Positions 29,623 to 37,542 of a stretch of DNA of 64,000 nt are shown one piece after another. Position numbers and translations under genes: made by a program. This stretch comes from JAJPKK01 sp963747835. GTDB taxonomy: Bacteria > Pseudomonadota > Alphaproteobacteria > Rhizobiales > Xanthobacteraceae. Within the stretch, counting starts at the first letter, position 1. Each line of letters opens with the position of its first letter. The stretch covers positions 930,001-994,000 of the forward strand of contig CAVVGO010000006.1 in the NCBI GenBank assembly GCA_963747835.1, given 5' to 3'. The notes below the pieces were generated by a model. That model saw nothing but the letters and a program-made list of their open reading frames with translations. It made no database searches and was not told where the DNA came from.

Positions 29623-30596
29623 TCGTCGATTCCCACGCCCATCTGGTCCCGCCGCAACTGTTGGACGTCATCCGCCGCGAGCAGGCGCGTTTTCCTTCGG
29701 TGCGGGTCATTGAGGACGGCGGCAGTCTCGCTTTTGCGTTTGCGGGTGCCAAGCCGACGCGGCCAGTGTCAAAGCCGCTCAGCGACATTCCGGCGCGGCT
29801 CGCGTGGATGAAGCAGCAGGGCATCGACCGTCAGGTGTGCGGCGGCTGGGTCGATATGTTCGGCTACGAAATGCCGCCGGCGGAGGGCGACGCCTGGAGC
29901 CGGACCATCAACGACGCGTTGCTCGCCGCCGCGAAGTCCGAGTCCGCTTTCGTGCCGCTCGCGACCGTGCCGCTCCAGGATGGCGCTCGCGCCGCCGCCG
30001 TGCTCAAGGCGGCAGTCGCGGCGGGATTTCCGGGCGCCATGATCGGGACCTTGCCGCGCGGTCTCGGCAGCGTGCTCGATACCGCCGACCTCGAGGCGTT
30101 CTGGGCCGCAGCCGACGACATCGGCGCCGCCATCCACATCCATCCGAGCTTCGATTCGGGCGACGTGCGAACCAACGATTACGGCCTGCAGAATGCGGTC
30201 GGGCGGATTACCGACGCCATGGTGGCCGTCGCCCGGCTTGTCTACAAAGGCCACATCACGAAATACCGGAATGTGAAGTTCATCGTGCCCATGGGCAGCG
30301 CCGGGCTGCCGTTCCTGCTCGGCCGTCTCACCCGGAATTTCTCGCTCAGCTCCGGGCTCGGAGACCCGGTCGAGGCGCTGGCACGCATCTATACCGACAC
30401 CATCCTGCATGACGCACGCGTGCTGCGCTTCGTCATCGGCATGATCGGCGCCGACCGGTTGATGATGGGCTCCGACATGCCGTTCCCGATCGGCGACATG
30501 GAGCCCATGAAGATCGTCGCGGCAGCAGGCGTCGATGCCGCGACCGCGGCACGGATCAATGGCGGCCTTGCGACAGAGCTATTTCGCCTTCATTAG
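29619..30596 (+). CDS. ACMSD-like amidohydrolase with an altered HGGG motif
   Basis: 325 residues of the amidohydrolase_2 family: MIVDSHAHLVPPQLLDVIRR (HxH metal pair), AIHIHPSFDSGD (metal His) and LMMGSDMPFPIGDMEPMKIV (metal Asp). The usual SHGGGALPYLIGR element instead reads VPMGSAGLPFLLGRL, so the catalytic His is missing as written. Two compensating run-length changes would restore VPHGSAGLP, so this may be an artefact. It overlaps yejF by 4 bases and may act on a peptide-derived or aromatic carboxylate. Substrate unknown. Confidence 0.83.
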   Translation: MIVDSHAHLVPPQLLDVIRREQARFPSVRVIEDGGSLAFAFAGAKPTRPVSKPLSDIPARLAWMKQQGIDRQVCGGWVDMFGYEMPPAEGDAWSRTINDALLAAAKSESAFVPLATVPLQDGARAAAVLKAAVAAGFPGAMIGTLPRGLGSVLDTADLEAFWAAADDIGAAIHIHPSFDSGDVRTNDYGLQNAVGRITDAMVAVARLVYKGHITKYRNVKFIVPMGSAGLPFLLGRLTRNFSLSSGLGDPVEALARIYTDTILHDARVLRFVIGMIGADRLMMGSDMPFPIGDMEPMKIVAAAGVDAATAARINGGLATELFRLH

Positions 30597-30675
30597 ACAA
30601 TGGCCGAGACGGCATCGAGCCCACCAGGGGCGAGTTTATCGGGCGCCCGAACCTACAAGCCGACTGATCGCCGCC

Positions 30676-31848
30676 ATGCGTGCACCCGTTCAATGCGTCG
30701 TGCTTATAAACGCCCTCGACGGCAATTCTCCGGCCGCGTGGCTGGCGATCGACGGGCGGCCGTTTCTCGACTACCTGCTGTTGGAGGCGTGGAAATTCGG
30801 CTTCCGCAAGGTTTTATTCATCGGCGACGGTGGAGGTTCACGCGCTCGCGCCGCGCTCGATTCCAGCCGGATCGGCGAGGAAACCCGGCTATCGATTGAC
30901 CTCCTCGAAACGCACGGCGCCGGCACCGGCGGCGCGCTTTACGCCGCGCGCGGCCAGCTGGATGAGCGCTTTCTGCTGCTGGATGGTCAGAGCTGGTTCA
31001 ATTTCAATTGGCTTTCGCTGGTCACCGTTAAAGGCGCCGAGGACGCTCTGGCGACGCTCGCGCTACGAGCATTCGACGGCCCCAACCGCCGCACGCCGAT
31101 CAAGATCGACGGCCCAGCGGTTCGGGCGCTGGGCGACAAACCCGGACCCGGGATCGCAAGCGCGGGTGTCTGCCTCATGTCGTCGCGCATCCTGGAGCAT
31201 GTGTCGTCGGCTTGCAGCCTCGACGAGGTGATCGTCCGACTGGCGCGGTGCGGAGCCGTACGTGGGCTCGTTGCGGCGGGCGGGTTCATCGACCTCGCCG
31301 AGCCGGCTGACCGCGCCGTCGCGGGTCGCGTCCTATCGCAGGCGCGGCGGCGGCCCGCGGTATTTCTCGATCGTGACGGCACGCTTAACCAAGATACCGG
31401 CTATGTGCATCGCACGGACGCCTTTTGCTGGCTGCCTGGCGCCGTCAATGCGGTGCGCCAACTCAACGACGCCGGCTATTACGTTTTCGTCGTCACCAAT
31501 CAGTCGGGTGTCGCACGCGACCTGTTCGACGAGACCGCGGTCGCCGAACTGCACGCCTGGATGAGCGATACGCTGCGGGCGGCTGGCGCCCATATCGATG
31601 ACCTGCGCTACTGCCCGCACCATCCGGACGCAAAAGTCGCGTCTTATCGGGTCGCGTGTTCGTGCCGCAAGCCAGCGCCCGGCATGATTCTCGATCTGAT
31701 GGAACACTGGCCAATCGCCGAAGAAGCAAGCTTCATGGTCGGCGACAAGGAGATCGACGCCGCGGCCGGGCGCGCCGCCGGCATTGCGTCCGTGATCGTG
31801 CCGCCCGGACAACTCGAAGCCTTTGTCGACACGCTACTGCACCGCTAG
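30676..31848 (+). CDS. GmhB-like HAD phosphatase fused to a decayed nucleotidyltransferase domain
   Basis: 390 residues from the ATG at 30676. Residues 1 to about 225 follow the sugar-nucleotidyltransferase fold (AWLAIDGRPFLDYLLLEAWK, FRKVLFIGDGGG, ERFLLLDGQSWFNFNW), but the GGxGTRL and D-x-D-type catalytic motifs are absent. The C-terminal part is a HAD-IIIA phosphatase: AVFLDRDGTLNQDTGYVHRT, FVVTNQSGVARDLF, and the GmhB zinc motif CPHHPDAK...CSCRKPAPGM. It should dephosphorylate heptose 1,7-bisphosphate for lipopolysaccharide heptose supply. The NTase domain is probably structural or regulatory. Confidence 0.85.
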   Translation: MRAPVQCVVLINALDGNSPAAWLAIDGRPFLDYLLLEAWKFGFRKVLFIGDGGGSRARAALDSSRIGEETRLSIDLLETHGAGTGGALYAARGQLDERFLLLDGQSWFNFNWLSLVTVKGAEDALATLALRAFDGPNRRTPIKIDGPAVRALGDKPGPGIASAGVCLMSSRILEHVSSACSLDEVIVRLARCGAVRGLVAAGGFIDLAEPADRAVAGRVLSQARRRPAVFLDRDGTLNQDTGYVHRTDAFCWLPGAVNAVRQLNDAGYYVFVVTNQSGVARDLFDETAVAELHAWMSDTLRAAGAHIDDLRYCPHHPDAKVASYRVACSCRKPAPGMILDLMEHWPIAEEASFMVGDKEIDAAAGRAAGIASVIVPPGQLEAFVDTLLHR

Positions 31849-31874
31849 ACAAGATCGTGTGCCCGCGCCTCAGG

Positions 31875-32963
31875 TCAGCCGTCCTCCTCCCACAACAGAA
31901 CAAGGAAGCCCGACAGGCCGCCCGCCACGATCGGCAGCCAGGCGGCAAGCAGCGGATAGAGCAATTCGGCCTTGCTCAAATCTTCCGTCACCTTCGACAG
32001 CACGTAGATCGAGAAACCGGCCGCGACCCCGAGCAGGATGCGTTGCGGCACACCGCCGAACCGAAACGCACGCAGACTGACCGAAGCCGCCAGGAGGATC
32101 ATGGCGCCGAGCAGGAACGGGCGTGCGATGAGGAGCTGATATTGCAGCCGATAGCCGGCTGCCGTGAGACCGGAGTCCTCGGCAAAACGGATATAGGTCG
32201 GCAGGTGCCAGAACCCGACGGTGTCCGGAGCCGCGAAGCTCTCCGCCACCTGTTCGCGCGTCAGCTTGGTCGACAGCTCGTAGGTGACGAAATCCCGCGG
32301 CGGCGTGTTGGGGGCATAGACCCGCCCATCGTTCAGCTGCCAGGCGCCGGGAATGAGCTCGGCGTCCTGGGCCTCGATACGTTCCTTGAATTCGCCGGCC
32401 GGGTTGAACGTGAACGCCGTGACGGATGTCAATTTCAAGCCCTGTTCCCGACTTTGAACCGCATTGAGGATCGATTCGCCGTCATTGCCGCGCTGGCGTA
32501 CCCAATAGCCGCTGCCGTAACTCTCCAGCGATTGGCTCAGACCGAAAACCTGCGCTTCGATTCGCTTGGACGCTTCGCGAAGCGCCGCCGATACCGGGTT
32601 GTAGACCAGCGTTCCGAACGTACCCAGCAGCAACGCGACCGCGAGCGCCGGCGTGATGATTTGCCAGACCGACATGCCGGCGCCGCGCGCCACCACGAGC
32701 TCCATCCGGCGCGACAGGCTGAAGAAGCACGCCATGGCGCCCACCAGCACGCTGAACGGCAACAGACGTTCCATGATCTGCGGGACACGGTAGAGCGACA
32801 TCAGCACCAGCATCCCGGCCGGCGCATTCGGGACGTCGCCCGCCTTGCGCATCAGATCGATATAGTCGACGAACGCGACCAGCACGAAGACCCCGACAAA
32901 AACACCGGCGACCGCCACAAAGAAGCGGAAGGCAAAATAACGTGACAGCGTCAGCGAACCCAT
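31875..32963 (-). CDS. lptG: LPS export permease LptG (YjgP/YjgQ family)
   Basis: 362 residues. Six predicted membrane helices, three before and three after a periplasmic domain: YFAFRFFVAVAGVFVGVFVL, RLLPFSVLVGAMACFFSLSR (with the coupling segment RRMELVVARGAGMSVWQI) and the C-terminal LLIARPFLLGAMILLAASVS. The family moves LPS from the inner membrane to the Lpt bridge with LptF and LptB. The N-terminus MGSLTLSRYFAFRFF favours LptG over LptF. No lptF lies beside it, which is unusual. Converges on the HAD gene. Confidence 0.9.
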   Translation of the reverse strand: MGSLTLSRYFAFRFFVAVAGVFVGVFVLVAFVDYIDLMRKAGDVPNAPAGMLVLMSLYRVPQIMERLLPFSVLVGAMACFFSLSRRMELVVARGAGMSVWQIITPALAVALLLGTFGTLVYNPVSAALREASKRIEAQVFGLSQSLESYGSGYWVRQRGNDGESILNAVQSREQGLKLTSVTAFTFNPAGEFKERIEAQDAELIPGAWQLNDGRVYAPNTPPRDFVTYELSTKLTREQVAESFAAPDTVGFWHLPTYIRFAEDSGLTAAGYRLQYQLLIARPFLLGAMILLAASVSLRAFRFGGVPQRILLGVAAGFSIYVLSKVTEDLSKAELLYPLLAAWLPIVAGGLSGFLVLLWEEDG

Positions 32964-33133
32964 GCCGATCAGCCTTATGGTCCCGCATCATCCGCGCCGC
33001 CCGGGAATTCCGGGGCCGCTCACCACATCCATAGCAGCACCGCGCTGGGAGGAGAACCGGGCCCCTCGCTGTCCGAGAGCAGCCCTTCTCACGCACGACC
33101 TTCGTCCAACGCCGCCGCTTTCCGGAACCGCCC
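32964..33133. other. Intergenic stretch, nothing supported
   Basis: 170 bases upstream of lptG and downstream of the NMT1-type gene. It must contain the lptG promoter on the minus strand. No open frame with coding character, tRNA or strong hairpin is visible. Confidence 0.4.
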
Positions 33134-34144
33134 CTATCGTGCCACTGCGTCGACGAAACGACGATCGAAATAGGCTTCCGGCGGCATTCCCGGCTCCTTG
33201 AGGTCACCCGATTGCAGAAGCGTATCGCGCACCCGCAGGATCGCCGCATCGGTGATCGAACCGTCCGGAACGAACGCGTTGATCCGCATGCAAAGATCCC
33301 AAGTCTTGAGCGCGTCCGCAACCCTGGACCCGGAAGCCTTGGCGAGGATCTCGGAGACTTCGAGCCGGTGGGCCGGGTCGGACATATAGCCGACAGCCTT
33401 GTTATGCGCGCGGATGAAAGCCGCCAGCATCTTCTCGTTGGCGCGCGCCCAGCTGATGTTGACGTGCCAGATCATCATTGGAAACTCGCCGAGATAAGGC
33501 GCGACCGGGCCGAGGTCGGTGAAGCCGTCCTCGATCGCCTTGAAGCTCTGCGGGGTCGACAGCACGGTGGCGTCGATGGCGCCCCCAAGGAGCGCGGCGG
33601 TCCGCGCCGTGGACGAGCCGGAAAACATCAACTCGACATCGCGGCTGGGATCGAGCTTGAAATGCCGCGCCACCGCGTACCACCAAAGATTGGTGACGTC
33701 GCCTGGGCCGCCGGTCATCACGCGCTTGCCCTTCAGGTCCGGCACGGACTTGATGGCTCTCGCCGCCACCAGGCTGTGGGTTCCGACCGCGAGGCTATTG
33801 AGGAAAATCTTGACCTTGGCGCCGGCCCCGATGGCGCGGATCGAATCGACCATGGAGGAACTCCCGATCGGCGCACTGCCGGCTGCCACCTGCTGCAGCG
33901 AGCGAGCGCTCGACCCTGACGTGATGAGGTCGAAATCAAGGCCCTGTTCGGTGAAAAAACCCTTCTTGTCGGCAACAATCGCCGGCCAGATGGAAACGCT
34001 GACGCCGATCGCCACGGCGGAAAGCGTGGTCATGGTCGGTGCCGAGGCGGGCTGCGCCGATACGGACTGCGAGGACGCGGTCACGCATGTCGCCAGACAC
34101 GCAAGCGCCACCAGGAGAGGCCGCAGATGTCTGTTCCACTTCAT
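33134..34144 (-). CDS. NMT1/TauA-type substrate-binding protein of an ABC importer
   Basis: 336 residues from the ATG at 34144. A signal peptide (RPLLVALACLATCVTASSQS, cleavage near VSAQ) precedes the SBP fold: VSVSIWPAIVADKKGFFTEQ then GLDFDLITSGSSARSLQQVA, and KGKRVMTGGPGDVTNLWWYA. NMT1/SsuA/TauA proteins bind small organic ligands in the periplasm, including pyrimidine precursors and riboflavin. It starts 14 bases after the uracil phosphoribosyltransferase stop and is the last gene of the URC operon. No permease or ATPase lies beside it. A pyrimidine ligand is an inference from position only. Confidence 0.83.
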   Translation of the reverse strand: MKWNRHLRPLLVALACLATCVTASSQSVSAQPASAPTMTTLSAVAIGVSVSIWPAIVADKKGFFTEQGLDFDLITSGSSARSLQQVAAGSAPIGSSSMVDSIRAIGAGAKVKIFLNSLAVGTHSLVAARAIKSVPDLKGKRVMTGGPGDVTNLWWYAVARHFKLDPSRDVELMFSGSSTARTAALLGGAIDATVLSTPQSFKAIEDGFTDLGPVAPYLGEFPMMIWHVNISWARANEKMLAAFIRAHNKAVGYMSDPAHRLEVSEILAKASGSRVADALKTWDLCMRINAFVPDGSITDAAILRVRDTLLQSGDLKEPGMPPEAYFDRRFVDAVAR

Positions 34145-34157
34145 CAGGGATCGCCTT

Positions 34158-34787
34158 TCAGCGGGTGCCATAAGCCCGGTCGCCGGCATCGCCAAGACCC
34201 GGAATGATGTAGGCGTTCTCATCGAGACCCTCGTCGATCGCGGCGGTCCAGACCCGAACGTCGGGATGGATGCCGCGCAGACGCTCAAGCGCCGGCGGCA
34301 CCGTGATGAGGCAGACGAACCGGATATCCAGGGCGCCGCGCTCCTTGAGCCGGTCGATCGCCGCCACCGCCGTGTTCGCGGTCGCGATCACCGGGGCAAT
34401 GACGATGACCTGACGTTCCGCCACATCGATCGGCGCCTTGAAATAGTATTCCACCGCCTGCAGCGTATCGGGGTCGCGGTAGAGCCCGATCTGGGCGACG
34501 CGCGCCGCCGGCACCAGTTCCAGCATCCCTTCGACGAGCGTCATTCCGGCGCGCAGGATCGGGGCGAACACCAGCTTCTTGCCGGCGAGCCGTGGCGCCG
34601 TCATGCGCGCCATCGGGGTCTCGATCTCGACGGAGTCGAGCGGCAGATCGCGCGTGACCTCGTAGCACATCAGGATGCCGAGTTCGCGGCACAACTCGCG
34701 AAACGACTTGGTGGAGCGGTTCTTGTCGCGCAGCAGCGTGAGCTTGTGCTGAACCAGCGGGTGCTCAACAACTGTAACGCCTTCCAT
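34158..34787 (-). CDS. upp: Uracil phosphoribosyltransferase-family protein (URC6-like) with altered PRPP loop
   Basis: 209 residues from the ATG at 34787, which follows AAGGGGA. The fold is complete: HPLVQHKLTLLRDKNRSTKS, FAPILRAGMTLVEGMLELVP and the uracil site YIIPGLGDAGDRAYGT. The PRPP-binding motif, normally VLDPMLATGGSA-like, reads VIAPVIATANTA at 130-141, so the acidic residue and one loop Gly are both replaced by Ala. No indel explains it. It normally makes UMP from uracil and PRPP. In the URC pathway a UPRT-like gene works with URC1 and URC4, and the context here is exactly that. Confidence 0.88.
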   Translation of the reverse strand: MEGVTVVEHPLVQHKLTLLRDKNRSTKSFRELCRELGILMCYEVTRDLPLDSVEIETPMARMTAPRLAGKKLVFAPILRAGMTLVEGMLELVPAARVAQIGLYRDPDTLQAVEYYFKAPIDVAERQVIVIAPVIATANTAVAAIDRLKERGALDIRFVCLITVPPALERLRGIHPDVRVWTAAIDEGLDENAYIIPGLGDAGDRAYGTR

Positions 34788-34851
34788 CACGGTCCCCTTC
34801 ACGTTACGCACCAACTTAGCTAAAAGGCCTGCAATCTTTCGAGATCATGCG

Positions 34852-36087
34852 TCAGAACACGGTCCCGTCGCTCACGACGTGCACCGGCGAAGCGCCGTCG
34901 GGGCGCAGCCGTTGCGCGATGATGCGGCCTGCCGTCCAGGTGCCGCCTTGCAGAATCCGGGCGAGTGGCAGGTCCTGCGCATTACGTCCCAGGCGCTGCC
35001 GCACAAGGTCGGCGAGACGGTCGAGCAGCGCCACCGTGAGCGCGCGCCATTCGACCACAAGGGTTGAATCGACCGCATGCCGGCGCCGCGCATCCTCGGG
35101 ATCGCGGAACGCAAGGGTGCCGGTATCGACGAAGAGCCCGCCGTTGCGGTATTCGGCGAGGCCGGTCAGCCCGTCGATTTCCGTCACCGTGATGCCGGCC
35201 CGTTCGAGCGGCTCGATCAAAGAATAGGTGAGCCACTGCGACAGCTTGTGGAGCGGCACCAGATTATGGGTCGCGTCACCGGTCATGATCGCCGGGTGGC
35301 GCCAGCAATCGCCGAGCGGGATCCCCCCAAGCGTGATCAGCGACGGCCAGATCGGACCGAAATGCCTGAGCACCGCCGACAGAACGGTGGCGGCCGCGAT
35401 CGGGCCGCCGGCCGCCAGCCCGGCGAGATGATCGAACAGACCACCGGGCCGCGGCGTATCATGGCGGCCGAACACGCCCGGTGCCGCCGCAACCGTGCGG
35501 CCAAGCCCGCGCATGAGGTCGGCCCGGCCCGGAACGCCGAGCAACGGATTGTCGGGTCCCGCCTGGAAACCATCGGCTAGCGCCGCCTCGGTGAGTGCTT
35601 CCAATTTTATCGCATCGGCGCGCAACGGATCGCGGGAATTGCCGGAGAACCGTCCATCGCCGAACATGGCGAGGCTCGCAATCGCAAGCCCCTCGGAACG
35701 GCCGATCTCACACCCGGTGGCAGGCTCGCGATAGCGCCATTGCGGCCCGGCACCGGCGTCGAGCAGGACGCTGGTGATGGCAAGATCGAATTCCGCCCGT
35801 GCGCGTGCGGCCGCGTCTTTCCAATGCGCTCCGCCGGCAAGTGTCGCCCAGCGATCCTCGCCGTCGACCACGAAATGGCGCCAGCGCGAATGGAATGGAA
35901 TGTCGAGCGACGGATAGGCTTCGCGGGTGACCGCGAGCGTCAGCGCGGCGGCGTCATCGAGACGGTCAAGATCGACGCGAAAATACGGCAGCCGGTCGGC
36001 CAACCCGGCTTCCAGCATGAGGCAAGCCCGCTCGCGCACCGCGGCGGCGCTCATGAGCGATAGCGCGGCTTCCGTTTCAGAAAGCAC
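34852..36087 (-). CDS. URC4/urg3-type protein (DUF1688), uracil catabolism
   Basis: 411 residues. It aligns by eye with the URC4/urg3 (DUF1688) family: LSLMSAAAVRERACLMLEAG, HSRWRHFVVDGEDRW, GCEIGRSEGLAIASLAMFGD, SGNSRDPLRADAIKLEALT, HNLVPLHKLSQWLTYSLIEP and NGGLFVDTGTLAFRD. In the yeast Lachancea kluyveri and in some bacteria it is needed, with URC1, to use uracil as nitrogen source. The exact reaction is unsettled. It starts 10 bases after the URC1 stop and leads to upp after 65 bases, so URC1-URC4-upp is one operon. Confidence 0.9.
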   Translation of the reverse strand: MLSETEAALSLMSAAAVRERACLMLEAGLADRLPYFRVDLDRLDDAAALTLAVTREAYPSLDIPFHSRWRHFVVDGEDRWATLAGGAHWKDAAARARAEFDLAITSVLLDAGAGPQWRYREPATGCEIGRSEGLAIASLAMFGDGRFSGNSRDPLRADAIKLEALTEAALADGFQAGPDNPLLGVPGRADLMRGLGRTVAAAPGVFGRHDTPRPGGLFDHLAGLAAGGPIAAATVLSAVLRHFGPIWPSLITLGGIPLGDCWRHPAIMTGDATHNLVPLHKLSQWLTYSLIEPLERAGITVTEIDGLTGLAEYRNGGLFVDTGTLAFRDPEDARRRHAVDSTLVVEWRALTVALLDRLADLVRQRLGRNAQDLPLARILQGGTWTAGRIIAQRLRPDGASPVHVVSDGTVF

Positions 36088-36096
36088 GGCGGTCCA

Positions 36097-37345
36097 TCAG
36101 TATTTGTCGAGCGGGCGCCCGACCGTATCGGTCGATGGCTTCGGCGGCTCCGGCGAATAATAGCCGGCAGCCCGCTTGGCATCGATTTCCACGTGGGCGT
36201 CGGGCGGCACCAGTTCGTCCGGGATCGCCACGCGCTCGACGATCTCGATGCCCTGGGAGACCAGCGCGTCGTGCTTCATGTCGCTCATGGACACGAACCG
36301 ATCGATCCGGCGCAGGCCGAGCCAGTGGATCGGGTCGGGCATGAGCTGCTGAAAGCGGGCATCCTGGACTCCGGCGACGCATTCGGTACGTTCGAAATAG
36401 GTCGAGGCCGAAATCGCCGCCCTCCTGGCGCTTGCGGGCATTGTAGACCAGGAACTTGGTGACCTCACCGAGCGCACGACCTTCCTTGCGGTTGTAGACA
36501 ATGACGCCGAGGCCGCCTTCCTGCGCCGACCGGGCGCACTCCTCGATGCCGTGAATGAGGTACGGCCGGCACGTGCAGATATCGGAGCCGAATACGTCCG
36601 AGCCGTTGCATTCGTCGTGGACCCGGCACGTGATCTTGGTGCGCGGATCGGCGAGCTTTGCCACATCGCCGAACAGATAGACGGTGGTGCCCCCGATCGG
36701 TGGCAGGAACACGTGCATATCGGGCCGCGTCACGAGTTCAGGGAACATGCCGGCGGTCTGCCCAAACAGCGCGCGGCGTAAATTGGATTCGGAGGTGCCG
36801 AAGCGCTCCGCCACGCCCGGCAGGTGCCAGACCGGATCGATCGCGACCTTCACGACCGACACGCTGCCGTTTTGATGGATATGGTTGCCGTCGGGCGTCA
36901 AACGGCCGGCCCGGATGGCGTCGCGCATCTCGATGAGATCAAGCCGCGCGCGCGTCACCGCGATGGTCGGACGAATGTCCTCGCCTTCGGCGATCTCGGT
37001 CTTGAAGGCGTCGGCGACAAGATGGCCCCAAGGATCGAGCGACACAATGCGTTGCGGCTCCGACCATTGCGGGAACGGGCCGATGGTCGCCGCCGGATGC
37101 GTATTGGTCAGGTCGGGACGACGGATCGGATCGAGCGCGCCCGCCGAGACCGCGAGGGCCCGGTAGAGTGCGTAGGAGCCCCCGTGGCTGCCGATGACGT
37201 TGCGGTGCTGCGGCTGCGATACCGTTCCAATGATCGGCCCGCGTTCGCGCGGGGTCGCCGCTCCCCATTGGATCGGGGAGCGCGATTTTTCGCCAGGCAC
37301 CGGGTGGGAGGTAAGGCGAATGTGGTCGGTTCGATTGGAGCTCAT
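36097..37345 (-). CDS. URC1-type GTP cyclohydrolase II-like protein, one frameshift
   Basis: Corrected length is 415 residues. The N-terminal half (about 200 residues, with VIGSHGGSYALYRALAVSAG and PFPQWSEPQRIVSLDPWGHL) is not found in RibA and is typical of URC1. The C-terminal half has the cyclohydrolase zinc site CRVHDECNGSDVFGSDICTC and the RibA-like YNRKEGRALGEVTKFLVYNA. An extra T turns GATTC into GATTTC at 36408-36415; removal restores STYFERTECVAGVQDARFQQ and an ending GRPLDKY. In the URC pathway it is required for uracil breakdown and is thought to open the pyrimidine ring. It heads the operon. Confidence 0.9.
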
Positions 37346-37360
37346 GGCGGCCCATACGGA

Positions 37361-37391
37361 AAAAAACAAAACGCCCGCCCCGAGGCAGGCC
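37361..37391 (-). terminator. Intrinsic terminator / attenuator just upstream of URC1
   Basis: On the minus strand GCCTGCC-TCGG-GGCGGGC forms a 7-bp GC-rich stem (one G-T pair) with a tetraloop, followed by GTTTTGTTTTTTT. The T tract ends about 16 bases before the URC1 start. It can end transcripts from obgE or act as a regulated attenuator for the URC operon. Confidence 0.7.
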
Positions 37392-37417
37392 GGTTCGCGT
37401 GGGTGTTACGAAATAGC

Positions 37418-37456
37418 GGTGCCGCACTAGCGTAAACGGTCGGTTACGACGGCACC
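37418..37456 (-). promoter_or_regulatory. Stem-loop in the URC operon leader
   Basis: On the minus strand GGTGCCG (37450-37456) pairs with CGGCACC (37418-37424), and inside it CGTAA pairs with TTACG around a short loop. It lies about 27 bases upstream of the terminator hairpin, in the space between obgE and URC1. A -10-like TATATT lies further upstream near 37466-37471. Together they could form a conditional leader, which is inference. Confidence 0.4.
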
Positions 37457-37542
37457 ACCAAACCGAATATAGCGCGCCATATGGCCTTGCGCTACCGCGA
37501 AATCAGGAAAAAATACCCCTGACGGCAGCCTCAATGGCTGGG

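Noticed and set aside
36097..37345. Calling this gene ribA for riboflavin synthesis
   Set aside because: The unique N-terminal half and the URC4 and UPRT neighbours place it in URC1 rather than RibA.
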